Notes: generated by a model not told the origin, from the sequence alone. Numbered from the stretch's first letter, positions 17,167-26,731 are shown. The stretch: DNA of 64,000 nt from SIG440 sp045586925 (GCA_045586925.1 JAZNBG010000012.1:62001-126000); one strand, 5' to 3'. Program-made: numbers and translations.

Positions 17167-17925
17167 CTATATTCTCATATCAATTCCGTTTGCACGGAGT
17201 TCGGTTTTTAAATCCTTGATTGCAACCTCTCCAAAATGAAAGATTGAAGCGGCAAGTCCTGCGTCTACTTTGGGTACTTTTTTGAAAAGCTCCACAAAAT
17301 CGGCAATTCCGCCTGCACCGCCCGATGCAATTACAGGAACAGACACCGCATTGCAAACGGCATCAAGCATTTCCAAATCAAAACCGCCTTTAACGCCGTC
17401 GGTATCAATTGAATTAAGCACAACCTCGCCTGCACCATTATCCACACAGCGTTTAATCCATTCAACTGCCTCCATACCCGTATTTTCTCTGCCGCCCTTG
17501 GCAAAAACGCGAAAGACACCATCAACACGCTTTACGTCAGCAGAAATTACAACGCATTGGTCGCCATAACGCTTTGCAGCATCATAAATAAGCTCTGGAT
17601 TTTTTATAGCACCCGAGTTTACGCTTACCTTATCTGCACCGCATTTCAGCACACGGTCAAAATCGTCAATAGTATTTATTCCGCCGCCCACAGTAAGTGG
17701 AATAAATATGGTTTTTGCAACCTCTTTAAGTATATCGGTAAATAAGGCTCTGTCTTCAAATGATGCGGTTATGTCATAAAAAACCAATTCATCCGCTCCG
17801 CTATCGCTGTAGTGCTTTGCAAGCTGCACGGGATGCGAAACATCCGACACACCCTCAAAATTTACGCCTTTTACCACCCTGCCGTCACGAACGTCAAGAC
17901 AGGGGATTATTCGTTTTGTTATCAT
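17167..17925 (-). CDS. hisF: imidazole glycerol phosphate synthase cyclase subunit
   Basis: HisF is the cyclase half of IGP synthase. It uses ammonia from HisH to turn PRFAR into imidazole glycerol phosphate and AICAR. The 252-aa TIM barrel begins RIIPCLDVRDGRVVKGVNFEG (catalytic Asp in CLDVRDG), has the phosphate-binding VGGGI and ASGGAGG loops, and has DTDG near the second catalytic Asp. The size is typical. It overlaps hisA by 4 bp, and hisH is close upstream. Confidence 0.97.
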   Translation of the reverse strand: MITKRIIPCLDVRDGRVVKGVNFEGVSDVSHPVQLAKHYSDSGADELVFYDITASFEDRALFTDILKEVAKTIFIPLTVGGGINTIDDFDRVLKCGADKVSVNSGAIKNPELIYDAAKRYGDQCVVISADVKRVDGVFRVFAKGGRENTGMEAVEWIKRCVDNGAGEVVLNSIDTDGVKGGFDLEMLDAVCNAVSVPVIASGGAGGIADFVELFKKVPKVDAGLAASIFHFGEVAIKDLKTELRANGIDMRI

Positions 17926-18635
17926 TCTGCCACCTCTATTGCTTCCTTCAATGAAATTGCATTTGTATAATATGCCTTGCCAATAATTGCACCGTAAAGG
18001 TTCATTTTTGCCAATGCCTTTACATCATCAATTGTCGAAACACCGCCCGATGCCACTATCTGCATATTGAATTTCTCGGACAGTTCCTTGTATAATTCCC
18101 GGTTTGTACCCTGCATAGCACCATCCTTTGAAACATCGGTACAGATAAGAGTTTTAACACCTAGGCTCTGCATCTCCTCGCAGAACTCAAAACAGGTGTA
18201 CTGTGACTTTTCTGTCCAGCCTTTGATGGCAACATATCCGTCTTTGATATCTGCACCAACGGCTATTTTTTCGCCGTATTTGACAACTGCCGCCTTTACA
18301 AAATCCTTATCCTGTACCGCCGCAGTGCCCAAAATTACTCTGTCGATGCCTGCATCAATATATGCATCAATAACTTCCATACTGCGTATACCGCCGCCGA
18401 TTTCAACAAAAAGACCTGTCTTTTCGGCAACCTGACGCACTATCTCGATATTGGGTGTTCCGCCGTCTCTTGCGCCTTGCAAATCAACCATATGTATATG
18501 GCTTGCGCCCAATGATTCAAACTCGTATGCAATCTCAATTGGGTTTTCGCTGTAAATAGTCATTTTATCATATTCGCCACGAAGAAGGCGTACTGCCTTG
18601 CCCTCGTACAAATCAATAGCCGGAAAAATAAACAT
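17922..18635 (-). CDS. hisA: ProFAR isomerase (phosphoribosylformimino-AICAR-P isomerase)
   Basis: HisA performs the Amadori rearrangement of ProFAR to PRFAR. The 237-aa TIM barrel shows FPAIDLYEGKAVRL (catalytic Asp), EIGGGIR and the second Asp in CTDVSKDGAMQG, and ASGGVSTIDD at the phosphate site. It is homologous to hisF next door but has the HisA-specific CTDVSKDG motif. It is spaced 3 bp from hisH and overlaps hisF by 4 bp. Confidence 0.96.
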   Translation of the reverse strand: MFIFPAIDLYEGKAVRLLRGEYDKMTIYSENPIEIAYEFESLGASHIHMVDLQGARDGGTPNIEIVRQVAEKTGLFVEIGGGIRSMEVIDAYIDAGIDRVILGTAAVQDKDFVKAAVVKYGEKIAVGADIKDGYVAIKGWTEKSQYTCFEFCEEMQSLGVKTLICTDVSKDGAMQGTNRELYKELSEKFNMQIVASGGVSTIDDVKALAKMNLYGAIIGKAYYTNAISLKEAIEVAE

Positions 18636-18638
18636 ACT

Positions 18639-19259
18639 CTACTCCCCCTTCATCTCGCAGAACGCTTTAAGAATTTTCAGACCCACATCACCGCTTTTTT
18701 CGGGATGGAACTGACAGCCGCAAACATTGCCCTGTGCAACTGCAGCTGTAAGGTCAGCACCATATTCAGCCGTTGCGATAACCGAATTCTCGCATTTTGC
18801 ACCATAATACGAATGAACAAAATAAACAAAGTCACCTTCATTTATATATTTAAAAATTTCGTGCTTATTTTCGCCGAATTTTAGTGCATTCCAGCCGATA
18901 TGAGGAATTTTTAAGCCCTTTGGGATAACCTCGTCAATTGGGCGGACTTCGCCTTTGATTAGACCAAGTCCCTGATGCTCGCCGTATTCAAAGCTTTTAT
19001 CAAAGAGCATCTGCATACCAAGACAAATGCCCATAATAGGCTTGCCTTTTGCCGCTTCTTCCTTGATTACTGAATCAAGACCTGTTTCTTTGAGCTTTTT
19101 TACAGCATCTTCAAATGCACCAACACCCGGAAGGATGATTTTTTCGGCTGAACGCAAAACATCTGCATCACCTGTAACCACAGTTTCAGCCCCTATTGCC
19201 TCCATCGAGCTTTTAAGGGAAAACAGATTTCCCACACCATAATCAACAATCGCTACCAT
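18639..19259 (-). CDS. hisH: imidazole glycerol phosphate synthase glutaminase subunit
   Basis: HisH is the class I glutamine amidotransferase partner of HisF. It hydrolyses glutamine and channels ammonia through the HisF barrel. The 206-aa protein has the nucleophile elbow GICLGMQML (Cys), the oxyanion strand region VGAFEDA, and the His-Glu pair in CQFHPEKSG. The length is standard. It is 2 bp downstream of hisB and 3 bp upstream of hisA. Confidence 0.97.
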   Translation of the reverse strand: MVAIVDYGVGNLFSLKSSMEAIGAETVVTGDADVLRSAEKIILPGVGAFEDAVKKLKETGLDSVIKEEAAKGKPIMGICLGMQMLFDKSFEYGEHQGLGLIKGEVRPIDEVIPKGLKIPHIGWNALKFGENKHEIFKYINEGDFVYFVHSYYGAKCENSVIATAEYGADLTAAVAQGNVCGCQFHPEKSGDVGLKILKAFCEMKGE

Positions 19260-19261
19260 AT

Positions 19262-19849
19262 TTAAAGTACCCCTTTCGTTGAAGGGATTTCGTTTTCAAA
19301 GCCAACCTCAACAGCCACCGCCTGACGAAAGGCTCTGCCTGCCGCCTTGAACGCACCCTCGATAATGTGGTGCGAATTTGTTCCTGAAAGCTGAACAAAA
19401 TGAAGGGTGCAGCTTGCCTCTCTTACAAATGCAAGCCAGAACTCTTCTACAAGCTCGGTATCAAATGTGCCAACTTTTGTGGTAGGTATTTCCAGCTTGT
19501 ATGAAAGCCCCGAACGACCGGATAAGTCAACTGCAGATATAATCAAAGCCTCGTCCATAGGCAAAATCATATTGCCATAACGGATAATACCCTTTTTGTC
19601 GCCAACAGCTTCATTAAAGGCTTTACCAAGACAAATTCCCACATCCTCGACGGTGTGGTGGTCATCAACCTGTGTGTCACCATTGCATTTTACATTTAAG
19701 TCAAATCTGCCGTGCTTTGCAAAAAGTGTCAGCATATGGTCAAGAAAGCCGCAACCTGTATCAATTTCGCCAATTCCTGTTCCGTCAAGGTTAAGGCTGA
19801 GTACAATCTTTGTTTCGTTTGTATCACGTTTAATCTCGCTTTTTCTCAT
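19262..19849 (-). CDS. hisB: imidazoleglycerol-phosphate dehydratase
   Basis: HisB (monofunctional) dehydrates imidazole glycerol phosphate to imidazole acetol phosphate with two manganese ions. The 195-aa product has both duplicated metal motifs, DDHHTVEDVGI and SHHIIEGAFKA, and the FLDHMLTLFAKHG segment. It lacks the N-terminal phosphatase domain of the enterobacterial fused HisB, consistent with the separate PHP phosphatase at 15588. It abuts hisC directly. Confidence 0.97.
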   Translation of the reverse strand: MRKSEIKRDTNETKIVLSLNLDGTGIGEIDTGCGFLDHMLTLFAKHGRFDLNVKCNGDTQVDDHHTVEDVGICLGKAFNEAVGDKKGIIRYGNMILPMDEALIISAVDLSGRSGLSYKLEIPTTKVGTFDTELVEEFWLAFVREASCTLHFVQLSGTNSHHIIEGAFKAAGRAFRQAVAVEVGFENEIPSTKGVL

Positions 19850-20911
19850 TTATTTATCCTCCAGAATCTCACTTACTGCAGTAAGAAATTTATCCATCTG
19901 TTCTTTTGTTCCGATAGTTATGCGGTTATATTCACAAATACGCTCGCCCGTAAAATGACGGACAAGAATACCCTTTTCACGCAATTTTGTATAAATATCA
20001 ATTCCCGACACCGACGGATGCTTTGCAAAAATAAAGTTAGCTGTTGAAGGTGTCATAATAAAGCCCATTTCTTTAAGCTTTGCCATTGTATATTCACGAT
20101 TTTCGCAAATAATGCGGCAATTTTCCTTTGTGTATTCCTCGTCCTCAAGTGCACCGATACCTGCCGCCATGGTCATACGGTTGATATTATATGGATTAGT
20201 TGAATACTTGATTGTGTTCAAATCCTGAATAATTTCTTTTGATGCAACTCCAAAGCCAAGTCGTGCCCCTGCCATTGAACGTGATTTTGAAAAAGTTCCC
20301 GTTACCAACAGATTATCATATCTGTCAACCAGAGAAACCGCACTTTGGTTGCCAAAGTCCACATATGCCTCGTCAATAACCACAATATTGTCAGGGTTGC
20401 TACTTACAATTTCCTCAATCTCGCTAAGGCTTAAAGCAATGCCTGTTGGTGCATTGGGGTTTGCAATAACAATTGTTTTGTTTATCCCTATATAATCCGA
20501 AAGCCTGATTTTAAACTCATCATCAAGTGGAATTTCCTCGTAAGGTATATTTGAAAGCTGTGCAAACACAGGGTAAAAGCCGTAGGTTATATCAGGAAAC
20601 ACTATGGGCATACCTTCATCACCATATGCCATAAAAGCAAAGTTCAAAATCTCGTCCGAGCCGTTTGTCATAAGCACCTGCTCGGGCTTCACTCCAAGAA
20701 CCTCTGCCATTTTTTCGGTCAGAGCACTACAGGTTGGGTCAGAATAAAGCTCCAACCGTTCTGCCGCATCTGCCGCCGCTTTAACCGCCTTTGGTGATGG
20801 CGGAAATGGCGATTCATTGGTGTTGAGTTTTATAAGGTTTAAAATCTTTGGTTGCTCACCGGGAGTATAGGGAGTAAGCGCATCAAATTTATTACTGAAA
20901 AATCTGCTCAT
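19850..20911 (-). CDS. hisC: histidinol-phosphate aminotransferase
   Basis: HisC transfers an amino group from glutamate to imidazole acetol phosphate, using PLP. The 353-aa fold type I aminotransferase has NTNESPFPPSPKAVKAA, ANPNAPTGIAL, DEAYVDFG, the PLP lysine in GTFSKSRSMAGARLG, and the C-terminal Arg in ITIGTKEQM. It is spaced 6 bp from hisD and directly abuts hisB. Confidence 0.96.
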   Translation of the reverse strand: MSRFFSNKFDALTPYTPGEQPKILNLIKLNTNESPFPPSPKAVKAAADAAERLELYSDPTCSALTEKMAEVLGVKPEQVLMTNGSDEILNFAFMAYGDEGMPIVFPDITYGFYPVFAQLSNIPYEEIPLDDEFKIRLSDYIGINKTIVIANPNAPTGIALSLSEIEEIVSSNPDNIVVIDEAYVDFGNQSAVSLVDRYDNLLVTGTFSKSRSMAGARLGFGVASKEIIQDLNTIKYSTNPYNINRMTMAAGIGALEDEEYTKENCRIICENREYTMAKLKEMGFIMTPSTANFIFAKHPSVSGIDIYTKLREKGILVRHFTGERICEYNRITIGTKEQMDKFLTAVSEILEDK

Positions 20912-20917
20912 ATTTAC

Positions 20918-22198
20918 TCATTCCTTATTTTCAATTCTTATTGTGGCACTCTTTGCATGTGCTGTCAGACCTTCCTTTTGAGCAAAGAAGGACACATCAT
21001 CAGCAACACGCTTTAGGGCATCATAGGTATAATATGTGTACTGAGTTTTCTTTACAAAATCGTCAACCGACAACGGGCTTGAAAACTTTGCCGTCCCGCT
21101 TGTGGGAAGGGTGTGGTTTGCACCTGCTAAATAATCACCCAAAGCCTCGGGACAATTTCTGCCCATAAAGATTGAGCCTGCGTGACGAATTCCGTCAAGA
21201 TAGTCAAATGGGTTATCAACGCAAAGTTCAAGATGCTCGGGGGCAATTTCATTTGAAATCTCAATTGCGACATCAAGACTTTCTGCAACGATAATCTTGC
21301 CATTGGCATCAATTGAGCGTCTGGCAATTTCACTACGTTCAAGGAGTGGTATCTGCACCTCAAGTTCCTTTTGAACCGACATTGCCAAATCCATTGAATC
21401 TGTGACAAGTACAGCACTTGCCAAAACATCGTGCTCTGCCTGAGAAAGCAAATCTGCCGCAACAAAACGGGGATTGCTCTTTCCGTCGGCAACCACCAAA
21501 ATTTCGCTGGGACCTGCAATCATATCAATTGAAACTGTGCCATAAACCTGACGTTTTGCCTCGGCAACAAATGCGTTACCGGGACCTACAATCTTGTCAA
21601 CCTTAGGAATTGTTTCAGTACCATATGCCAAAGCCGCAACCGCCTGAGCACCGCCAACCTTGAAGATACGGTCAACACCTGCGATTGACGCCGCTGCAAG
21701 TATTACGGGGTTAATTTTGCCTCCGGCATTTGGGGGTGTAACTATTACCACCTCGCCTACTCCTGCAATTTTTGCAGGAATTGAATCCATCAAAACTGTC
21801 GATGGATAAGCCGCCGTTCCACCCGGAACATACAAGCCTGCACGGTCAACAGGAATCACCTTCTGCCCTGTAACAATGCCGTTTTCGTCATTTATTATAA
21901 AGCCATTGCGAACCTGCTTTTCGTGAAATTTTCGTATATTTTTTGCAGCGGTTTTAAGCACCTCTAAAAATCTCGGCTCAACCTGTGCAACCGCCTCGTC
22001 AATTTCAGCCTTTGAAACCTCAAGTGCCGACAGCTTTGCCTTGTCAAACTTTTCGCAGTATTCAAAAAGTGCTTTGTCGCCATTTTCTTTTACATTTTCT
22101 ATTATATCGGTAACTATTGCTTCAACATCCATCTCGGGCACAACACGTGCAAAAATGTCGCTGTTTGCAACCTCACCATATTTTAAAATCTTTATCAT
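20918..22198 (-). CDS. hisD: histidinol dehydrogenase
   Basis: HisD oxidises histidinol twice with NAD to give histidine, the last step of the pathway. The 426-aa zinc enzyme has YVPGGTAAYPSTVLM, KVGGAQAVAALAYG, MIAGPSEILVVAD, LSQAEHDVLASAVLVT (zinc His) and APEHLEL (catalytic Glu-His). The length is normal. It overlaps hisG by 4 bp. Confidence 0.97.
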   Translation of the reverse strand: MIKILKYGEVANSDIFARVVPEMDVEAIVTDIIENVKENGDKALFEYCEKFDKAKLSALEVSKAEIDEAVAQVEPRFLEVLKTAAKNIRKFHEKQVRNGFIINDENGIVTGQKVIPVDRAGLYVPGGTAAYPSTVLMDSIPAKIAGVGEVVIVTPPNAGGKINPVILAAASIAGVDRIFKVGGAQAVAALAYGTETIPKVDKIVGPGNAFVAEAKRQVYGTVSIDMIAGPSEILVVADGKSNPRFVAADLLSQAEHDVLASAVLVTDSMDLAMSVQKELEVQIPLLERSEIARRSIDANGKIIVAESLDVAIEISNEIAPEHLELCVDNPFDYLDGIRHAGSIFMGRNCPEALGDYLAGANHTLPTSGTAKFSSPLSVDDFVKKTQYTYYTYDALKRVADDVSFFAQKEGLTAHAKSATIRIENKE

Positions 22199-22824
22199 TT
22201 TTTGTCCTCCGTCCGGCAGGTCATACTTTTAAGTATCTTTTCGATTTGTTCATTCTTAAATTTGAAGCTTGCTTTGTTGGCAATAAGCCGTGCGCTTATA
22301 GGAACGATTTCCTCCAGTACCTCAAGGTTATTTTCTTTAAGGGTTGTTCCTGTTTCAACAATATCCACAATTACGTCAGAAAGTCCTAAAATCGGTGCAA
22401 TCTCAATTGAACCGTTAAGGTGGATAATGTCAATTTCACGCCCAACCGATGCATAATAATTCTTTGCAATATTGGTAAATTTTGTAGCAACCCTCAATGT
22501 CTTTTGAGTGTTATCCCTGAAATCCTTCTTGCCTGCAACGGCCATACGGCACTTGCCTATGTCCAAGTCAAGGAGCTCATAGATATCAGGCTCGTATTCA
22601 AGCAAAATATCCTTGCCTGCAACGCCAATATCCGCCGCACCGTGTTCAACATAAATCGCAACATCCGAGGGCTTTACCCAGAAATAGCGTATTCCCTTTT
22701 CTTCGTTTTCAAAAATCAGTTTGCGGTTGTTTTCTTTGATTGAGGGACATTCAAAGCCCGCCTCTTCAAACATTGCATAAACCTTTTCGCCAAGTCTGCC
22801 CTTGGGCAGTGCAACATTAAGCAT
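22195..22824 (-). CDS. hisG: ATP phosphoribosyltransferase, short form
   Basis: HisG starts the pathway by joining ATP and PRPP. The 209-aa product is the short form, which lacks the C-terminal regulatory domain and needs HisZ for activity and histidine feedback. Recognisable parts are the N-terminal LNVALPKGRLGEKV, DIGVAGKDIL, and the PRPP loop DIVETGTTLKENNL. The ATG at 22824 overlaps the end of hisZ by 8 bp and gives the family-typical N-terminus; a TTG six codons earlier is less likely. Confidence 0.95.
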   Translation of the reverse strand: MLNVALPKGRLGEKVYAMFEEAGFECPSIKENNRKLIFENEEKGIRYFWVKPSDVAIYVEHGAADIGVAGKDILLEYEPDIYELLDLDIGKCRMAVAGKKDFRDNTQKTLRVATKFTNIAKNYYASVGREIDIIHLNGSIEIAPILGLSDVIVDIVETGTTLKENNLEVLEEIVPISARLIANKASFKFKNEQIEKILKSMTCRTEDKK

Positions 22825-23944
22825 TGTTTTCAAGTTCCTCAACCTCCATTCCGCACAATTTAACCAATCTTTTGTATCTCAGTTTTTCAGGCTTTGCCTT
22901 TTGAGCAATTACTGACTCGCCCTTTTGGGTAAATTCTTTTACAGCATTGTTGATATCGCTAAGCTCTGCATTATCGTCATATATCAGCACTGTATCAATG
23001 TCATAGCTGTGACTGTCCTCGTACATTCTTTCAAGCAAATCAAGATACACCGCAAACCCGATTGCACCGCTTTTGCGTGACATTTTTTTCATAAGATTAT
23101 CATACTGACCGCCCGAAAGAACACCTTCAGGAACACCGTTTACAAAACCTTTAAAAACCACTCCGTTATAATAACCCATATCGTTGATAACCGAAAAGTC
23201 TATCCTTACCTTATCGGCACAGCCATTCAGCACAAGCATCCGGGTTATATCTTCAAGCTGTTTTATTGCAGCATTAAACTTATCTGACAATTTCATTGAC
23301 CTAAGCTTTGCAATTACCTCACTCGGGGCACCATAAACTGTCACCAATGATTTAAGCAGTTCTGCCGACTTTTCGTCAATGCCTTCATCAAGGCAAACAG
23401 CACCGATACCACCAACATTCTTTTCGCCCAGTGCTTTAAGCAGAGCCGCTTTGCCCTTTGCAGAAATTTCTATCCCTTCCATTGCCAAAGATACAATTCC
23501 CATATGTGAAATATCTAAAATATAATCATCTGTAATACACTCCAGGCTTTTTGCCGCCAGCATCAAAACCTCGCAAATGCAATAATCATCAATATCGCCG
23601 ATTGCCTCAAGACCTGTCTGCATAATCTCTTTAAAGGCTCTTGTTTCTGTTGAGGCACGGTATACGTTTTCATTATAATACATTTTTTGCACCGAGCCTG
23701 TGTCTTCGCGGCTGTTTTTTATAATCGAAAGTGTAACGTCGGGTTTCAGTGCCATAAGCTTGCCGTCAACATCGGTAAAGGTAATTATATTTTCAGAAAC
23801 TAAAAAATCCTTGTTATGTACATAAAGGTCATACTCCTCAAACTTGCTCATACGATATTTCATATATCCGTACTTTGAATAAAGCTCACGAAGCTTAAAT
23901 ATTATTTTTTCGTCATTTTCTAAAACCGGATTAATAAAGCTCAT
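22817..23944 (-). CDS. hisZ: ATP phosphoribosyltransferase regulatory subunit HisZ
   Basis: HisZ is a histidyl-tRNA synthetase paralogue that forms an octamer with short HisG and senses histidine. The 375-aa product shows class II synthetase-like motifs (LKPDVTLSI, RAFKEIMQTGLEAIGD, VLSGGQYDNLM), while the anticodon-binding domain is reduced. It has no stand-alone HisRS signature. It is directly followed by hisG with an overlap and preceded by yerC with a 2-bp gap, so the regulator and the two control subunits head the operon. Confidence 0.93.
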   Translation of the reverse strand: MSFINPVLENDEKIIFKLRELYSKYGYMKYRMSKFEEYDLYVHNKDFLVSENIITFTDVDGKLMALKPDVTLSIIKNSREDTGSVQKMYYNENVYRASTETRAFKEIMQTGLEAIGDIDDYCICEVLMLAAKSLECITDDYILDISHMGIVSLAMEGIEISAKGKAALLKALGEKNVGGIGAVCLDEGIDEKSAELLKSLVTVYGAPSEVIAKLRSMKLSDKFNAAIKQLEDITRMLVLNGCADKVRIDFSVINDMGYYNGVVFKGFVNGVPEGVLSGGQYDNLMKKMSRKSGAIGFAVYLDLLERMYEDSHSYDIDTVLIYDDNAELSDINNAVKEFTQKGESVIAQKAKPEKLRYKRLVKLCGMEVEELENNA

Positions 23945-23946
23945 AA

Positions 23947-24243
23947 TTATTCCGCCTCGCTTTCATAAAGTTTTAAAAGTGCACGTTTATATCCGTCGCT
24001 GCCATAGTTTAAGCACTTATTGACACGGCTGATTGTTGCCGTGCTGGCACCTGTCACCTTTGAAATTTCGATATAGCTTTTATTCTGATGCAGCATCTCT
24101 GCCACCTGAAGCCTTTGCGACATATCCTGAATTTCTTTTATGGTGCAAATATCTTCAAAAAAGCTTAAAGCATCTTCCTTTGTTTCAAGATTTAAAATTA
24201 CTTCCATTAATCTTTCAATCTCGGGCGTGTGTATCTTTGCCAT
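23947..24243 (-). CDS. YerC/YecD-type TrpR-family regulator, likely his operon repressor
   Basis: A 98-aa DNA-binding protein of the TrpR/YerC family. The helix-turn-helix region is SYIEISKVTGASTATISRVNKCL. The ATG at 24243 is preceded by AAGGA, and the family N-terminus fits; a longer frame to 24285 would run into the promoter. It is the first gene of the his operon. Comparative genomics, as I recall, links YerC-like regulators to histidine genes in Firmicutes under the name HisR. Here the promoter carries a palindrome (24278-24291), so autoregulation with histidine as co-repressor is plausible but not shown. Confidence 0.87.
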   Translation of the reverse strand: MAKIHTPEIERLMEVILNLETKEDALSFFEDICTIKEIQDMSQRLQVAEMLHQNKSYIEISKVTGASTATISRVNKCLNYGSDGYKRALLKLYESEAE

Positions 24244-24275
24244 AATTTTCACATCCTTACCAAATATACTTTCAC

Positions 24276-24304
24276 ATTTTACCATAGTAAAGCGCTAAAG
24301 TCAA
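24276..24304 (-). promoter_or_regulatory. his operon promoter with overlapping palindromic operator
   Basis: On the minus strand: TTGACT (24299-24304), a 17-bp spacer, TAAAAT (24276-24281). A palindrome TTTAC-TATG-GTAAA (24278-24291) covers the spacer end and the -10. A repressor bound there would block polymerase. It is the only good promoter seen upstream of the eleven-gene operon. Confidence 0.65.
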
Positions 24305-24324
24305 TAGGAAAATTAAATATTTAT

Positions 24325-24358
24325 TCAAAAAGTTTCAGGGCTGCAATACGCAACCCTG
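24325..24358 (-). terminator. terminator of the metF-metH operon
   Basis: A CAGGGTTGC/GCAGCCCTG stem (24336-24358, one G-T pair, 5-nt loop) followed on the minus strand by AAACTTTTT. It lies 7 bp after the metH stop. Confidence 0.8.
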
Positions 24359-24364
24359 TTCTTT

Positions 24365-26731
24365 TTAATCCTTATAAAAACTTTCCGCAATATGAACCGT
24401 CTCCATTGCATCTGCCGCATAGAAATCTGCGTTTATCATATCGGCGTACTCCTTGTTTAAAACTGCACCGCCAACCACGATTTTTGCGTCAGGAACTTCT
24501 TTATGCAAAAGCTCAATGGTATCTGCCATAGCAGGCACTGTTGTGGTCATAAGAGCGCTAAGCCCCACAAGTGTGCAACCCGTATCTTTTGCTTTTTTAA
24601 GAATTGTATCAGGTGCGACATCTCTGCCTAAATCATAGACCAAAAAGCCGTAGCTTTCAAGCAGCACCTTCACTATATTTTTGCCTATATCGTGGATATC
24701 GCCCTTAACTGTTGCAAGAATTACCTCTCCACGACTTTCGCCGCCGGAATCGGGCATTTTTGCTTTTATCTCGTCAAATGCAACCGAAGCTGCCTCGGCA
24801 CTCATAAGCAACTGTGGCAGATAGGCTCTCTTTTCTTCAAAAGCAATTCCTATTTCATTAAGTGCAGGGATTATATAATTATTAATTATATCAAGAGGCT
24901 CTTCCTTTTCAAGCAAAAGCTTTGATGCGGCAAGTGCTTGTTCTTTTATTCCCTTTACCACCGCATAATGAAGGTCTGTCTTATCTTCTCTTTTTTGAGG
25001 CGTTGCCGCTTGCGAAGGCTGGGCGGAATTTGCATATTCGATATACTCTGTGCAGGCAGTATCCATATTATGAAGAACACGATGCGCAAAATATACATCC
25101 ATCATTCCGCTTGCAAAAGGATTCATAATAGCACAGTCAAGACCGCACTCAAGACTTTGCGCAAAGAAGGTTGAATTAATTTTTTCGCGGCACGGAAGTC
25201 CAAACGAAATATTTGAAACACCTAGACTTGTGCAAAGACCCATTTTCTTAATAAGCCTTATTGACTCCATTGTCACAAGTGCACCCTTTGGGTCAGAAGA
25301 CACCGCTAAAGCAAGCGGGTCAACAATTATATCCTTTTTGTCAATGCCAAACTCTTTGGCACGCTCTACAATCTTTGCGGCAACCGCACATCTGCCCTCT
25401 GCAGTCTTTGGTATTCCACTCTCGTCAATTGTCAGGGCAATTACTGCACCGCCGTATTTTTTCACCAGAGGGAAAATGCTCTCCATACTATCTGCCTTGC
25501 CGTTTACCGAATTCACAAGCGGCTTGCCGTTGTAAATGCGCATTGCACCATCAAGTGCTTTTGGGTCGTTTGAGTCAAGCTGGAGCGGCATATTTGTTAC
25601 CGCCTGAATAGCCTCAACCGCCGCTTTCAGCATCTCAGCCTCGTCAATTTCAGGAAGACCTGTATTTACATCAAGAATGTGTACCCCTGCCTCTTCCTGA
25701 CGCAATGCCTCGTTCAAGATATAGGTCATATTACCTTCACGAAGAGCATCTTTAAGCCGTGGCTTGCCTGTTGGATTTATCCTTTCACCGATAAGAGTGG
25801 GAATTTTGCCTATCTCAACCGAATGGGTATATGATGAAACAACCGTTTTTGATTTAAATGTAGGATAGTGATATTCAATATCCTTTGTTGTCTCAATCAT
25901 CTGCCGCATATATTCAGGTGTTGTTCCGCAGCAGCCGCCAAGAATACACGCACCCATCTCTGCCATTTCCTTCATATATCCGGCAAACTGTTGTTCATCA
26001 ATATTATAAGACGTCTTGCCGTCAACAACCACAGGAAGTCCTGCATTTGGATTTACTATAACGGGGACAGATGCATTTTGAGTAAACTCATCTAAAATTC
26101 CAAGCATCATATCAGGACCTAAGGAACAGTTCATACCCAAGGCATCAACACCCATTCCTTCAAGCATTGCAATCATTGCAGAAGGCACGGCCCCTGTCAT
26201 CAGCTTGCCGCTTTCGTCATAAACATTGGTGACAAATATAGGCAGGTCACAGTTTTCCTTTGCGGCTAAAACTGCCGCCTTTGTTTCAAAGCTGTCATTC
26301 ATTGTTTCAATCAATATCAGGTCAGCTCCGCACTCTGCCGCAACACGCACGTTTGCTGCAAAGATTTTAACTGCCTCCTCAAAGTCAAGGTCGCCCAAGG
26401 GCTTCAGCAGTCTTCCTGTCGGGCCTATATCAAATGCAACATACGCACAATCTCTGCCCGATACTGCACTCTTTGCACAATCAAGAGCCTTTTTGATAAG
26501 CTCGGCATAGTTTTCGTACTTATTGCAGTTTACGCCAAAGGTGTTGGATTTAATGATGTTGCAACCCGCATCCAGATATCTTTTATGCAGTTCTGTAATC
26601 TTTTCGGGATGGTCGATATTCCATTTTTCGGGTGGCGTGCCGACAGGCAGACCCATAGACTGAAGTACTGTTCCTGTTCCGCCGTCAAAGTATAGCCTTC
26701 TTGTTTTAATCAGTTCTTTTAAATTATTCAT
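24365..26731 (-). CDS. metH: cobalamin-dependent methionine synthase (without activation domain)
   Basis: MetH moves a methyl group from methyltetrahydrofolate to homocysteine through cobalamin. The 788-aa protein has, in order: a homocysteine S-methyltransferase domain with zinc cysteines in GMNCSLGP and GGCCGTTPEYM; a pterin-binding domain (GERINPTGKPRLKDAL, residues about 300-560); and a cobalamin cap and B12-binding domain with DIHDIGKN and the SALMTT loop. It ends there, so the reactivation domain is missing. That domain is encoded by the separate gene at 26724, which overlaps its start by 8 bp. metF is upstream, forming a compact methionine operon. Confidence 0.95.
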   Translation of the reverse strand: MNNLKELIKTRRLYFDGGTGTVLQSMGLPVGTPPEKWNIDHPEKITELHKRYLDAGCNIIKSNTFGVNCNKYENYAELIKKALDCAKSAVSGRDCAYVAFDIGPTGRLLKPLGDLDFEEAVKIFAANVRVAAECGADLILIETMNDSFETKAAVLAAKENCDLPIFVTNVYDESGKLMTGAVPSAMIAMLEGMGVDALGMNCSLGPDMMLGILDEFTQNASVPVIVNPNAGLPVVVDGKTSYNIDEQQFAGYMKEMAEMGACILGGCCGTTPEYMRQMIETTKDIEYHYPTFKSKTVVSSYTHSVEIGKIPTLIGERINPTGKPRLKDALREGNMTYILNEALRQEEAGVHILDVNTGLPEIDEAEMLKAAVEAIQAVTNMPLQLDSNDPKALDGAMRIYNGKPLVNSVNGKADSMESIFPLVKKYGGAVIALTIDESGIPKTAEGRCAVAAKIVERAKEFGIDKKDIIVDPLALAVSSDPKGALVTMESIRLIKKMGLCTSLGVSNISFGLPCREKINSTFFAQSLECGLDCAIMNPFASGMMDVYFAHRVLHNMDTACTEYIEYANSAQPSQAATPQKREDKTDLHYAVVKGIKEQALAASKLLLEKEEPLDIINNYIIPALNEIGIAFEEKRAYLPQLLMSAEAASVAFDEIKAKMPDSGGESRGEVILATVKGDIHDIGKNIVKVLLESYGFLVYDLGRDVAPDTILKKAKDTGCTLVGLSALMTTTVPAMADTIELLHKEVPDAKIVVGGAVLNKEYADMINADFYAADAMETVHIAESFYKD

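Noticed and set aside
24243..24340. T-box or leader-peptide attenuator before the his operon
   Set aside because: The leader is only about 25-30 nt from the predicted start, with no run of His codons or specifier hairpin; the nearby stem is the metH terminator.
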